Positions 63,564 through 64,000 of a stretch of 64,000 bases of DNA are shown in pieces. The notes under the pieces were generated by a model that searched no databases, was not told the DNA's origin, and worked only from the letters and a program-made list of their open reading frames with translations. A program made the position numbers and the translations under genes. The stretch's first letter is position 1, and each line of letters opens with the position of its first letter. This stretch comes from Microbacterium kunmingense (GTDB lineage Bacteria; Actinomycetota; Actinomycetes; Actinomycetales; Microbacteriaceae), in the NCBI RefSeq assembly GCF_023155745.1, contig NZ_JAKNUS010000001.1, positions 454,245-518,244 on the forward strand, written 5' to 3'.

Positions 63564-63921
63564 CGGGATTTCCTCTCACTACGTCGTGCTCTCCACAGTC
63601 CGTGTGGAGCGAGGGCCGGGCCGAAACGGGTGGGCCGCGCCCCACGATAAGCGCAGTCATCGTCGCGACGCAAGTACTTACTCACTATTTGTTAGTTAGT
63701 TTGAGGCAGATCGATGCGCGGGCTGGCGCCGTGCGAGGAATGACGGGAGTCGTCACAGCGCAGGCGGCGTGACGCAACATCAGCGCGGCCGGGCGCAGAA
63801 GAACGCACGTATCGTGCGTGAATACTCTCGACCCCGACGGGCGGCGTGGCGGCCACCGAGGGCTTCGCCTAGCGGCGTGTTGATCAAGAGGTTCCGCTCC
63901 TCGGTGGGTGAGTCTTGAACG
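63564..63921 (-). promoter_or_regulatory. Upstream region of the sugar ABC operon
   Basis: No gene. The most A/T-rich part (63671-63706) has ACTCACTA (63680-63687), five bases, TAGTTAGT (63693-63700), an inverted repeat with one mismatch. It contains TTAGTTAGTTTG, resembling the half-site of XylR-like ROK regulators. It lies about 120 nt upstream of the binding-protein start and is the best candidate operator for the ROK protein. Confidence 0.5.
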
Positions 63922-64000
63922 GTGACGCGACAGGAGATCTCTGACGAGGTGTGGGCCGTGATGGAGCCGTTGATGCCGACGGTGACCGGTCGGTCGCGGC
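63922..64000 (+). CDS. Transposase, N-terminal fragment at the window edge
   Basis: 26 codons from GTG 63922: TRQEISDEVWAVMEPLMPTVTGR, the usual beginning of IS5-family (IS4/IS5 DDE) transposases (T-x-x-x-W-x-x-(I/M)-x-P-L-x-P). The rest lies beyond the window. The left end of the element probably lies between 63870 and 63915, but no repeat can be confirmed without the right end. Confidence 0.7.
   Translation, partial: MTRQEISDEVWAVMEPLMPTVTGRSR

Overview
The window is high-GC chromosomal DNA from an actinobacterium, most likely a member of the Microbacteriaceae close to Microbacterium. I infer this from strong G/C-ending codon use, frequent GTG and TTG starts, many ATGA/GTGA start-stop overlaps, LPXTG- and LAXTG-type cell-wall sorting signals, and a 'CTACTCGACCACC' palindromic repeat typical of that family. 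No rRNA, tRNA or CRISPR array was seen.

Region 1 (1-22.9 kb) is a surface-polysaccharide locus, here called locus A. It starts with a beta-helix protein cut by the window edge, then a pyruvyltransferase / hexapeptide acyltransferase / glycosyltransferase operon and a fused Alg14-Alg13-like glycosyltransferase. A strong bidirectional terminator follows. A leftward operon encodes a Wzz-like protein, a Wzy-like polymerase, a GT2 enzyme, a Wzx-like flippase and an SGNH lipoprotein. A divergent rightward operon encodes GT4, GT2, a WS/DGAT-like acyltransferase, a hexapeptide acyltransferase, a GT2-GT4 fusion and a secreted subtilase. Next come a small membrane protein, an LAXTG surface protein, a YdcF-like protein and an intact WbaP-type initiating phosphotransferase.

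Region 2 (22.9-28.8 kb) shows decay. An SDR fragment with its catalytic Tyr replaced is joined to an unrecognised ORF, and an alpha/beta-hydrolase-like gene carries two compensating frameshifts. A UDP-sugar dehydrogenase gene is intact.

Region 3 (28.8-44.9 kb) is a second polysaccharide locus, locus B: Wzy-like, GTs, Wzx-like, a GT8-like enzyme, two GT4 enzymes, a WbaP paralogue that has lost about 190 residues of its catalytic part, a Wzz/BY-kinase and a low-molecular-weight tyrosine phosphatase. Codon use is visibly less G/C-rich between about 28.9 and 40.6 kb. Between the Wzy and GT genes lies an ISL3-type element whose transposase was interrupted by an IS21-type element; target duplications and ends can be read for both.

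Region 4 (44.9-52.2 kb) holds two CPBP membrane proteases, an LPXTG protein, an acyl-transfer group (C-terminal half of a WS/DGAT-like acyltransferase, an acyl-CoA-dehydrogenase-like protein and an acyl carrier protein), an ArsR/MFS divergent pair and a broken DUF305 gene behind a CsoR-like palindrome. An intact IS21-type element (52.27-54.40 kb) follows.

Region 5 (54.5-63.6 kb) is a leftward carbohydrate operon: ABC sugar importer, a LacI-type sensor domain without HTH, a ROK regulator, VOC protein, aldo/keto reductase, tautomerase and GH1 beta-glucosidase. The window ends in the first codons of another transposase. Together the genes describe a cell investing in two Wzx/Wzy glycans, possibly lipid-modified, with repeated rearrangement by insertion and deletion.
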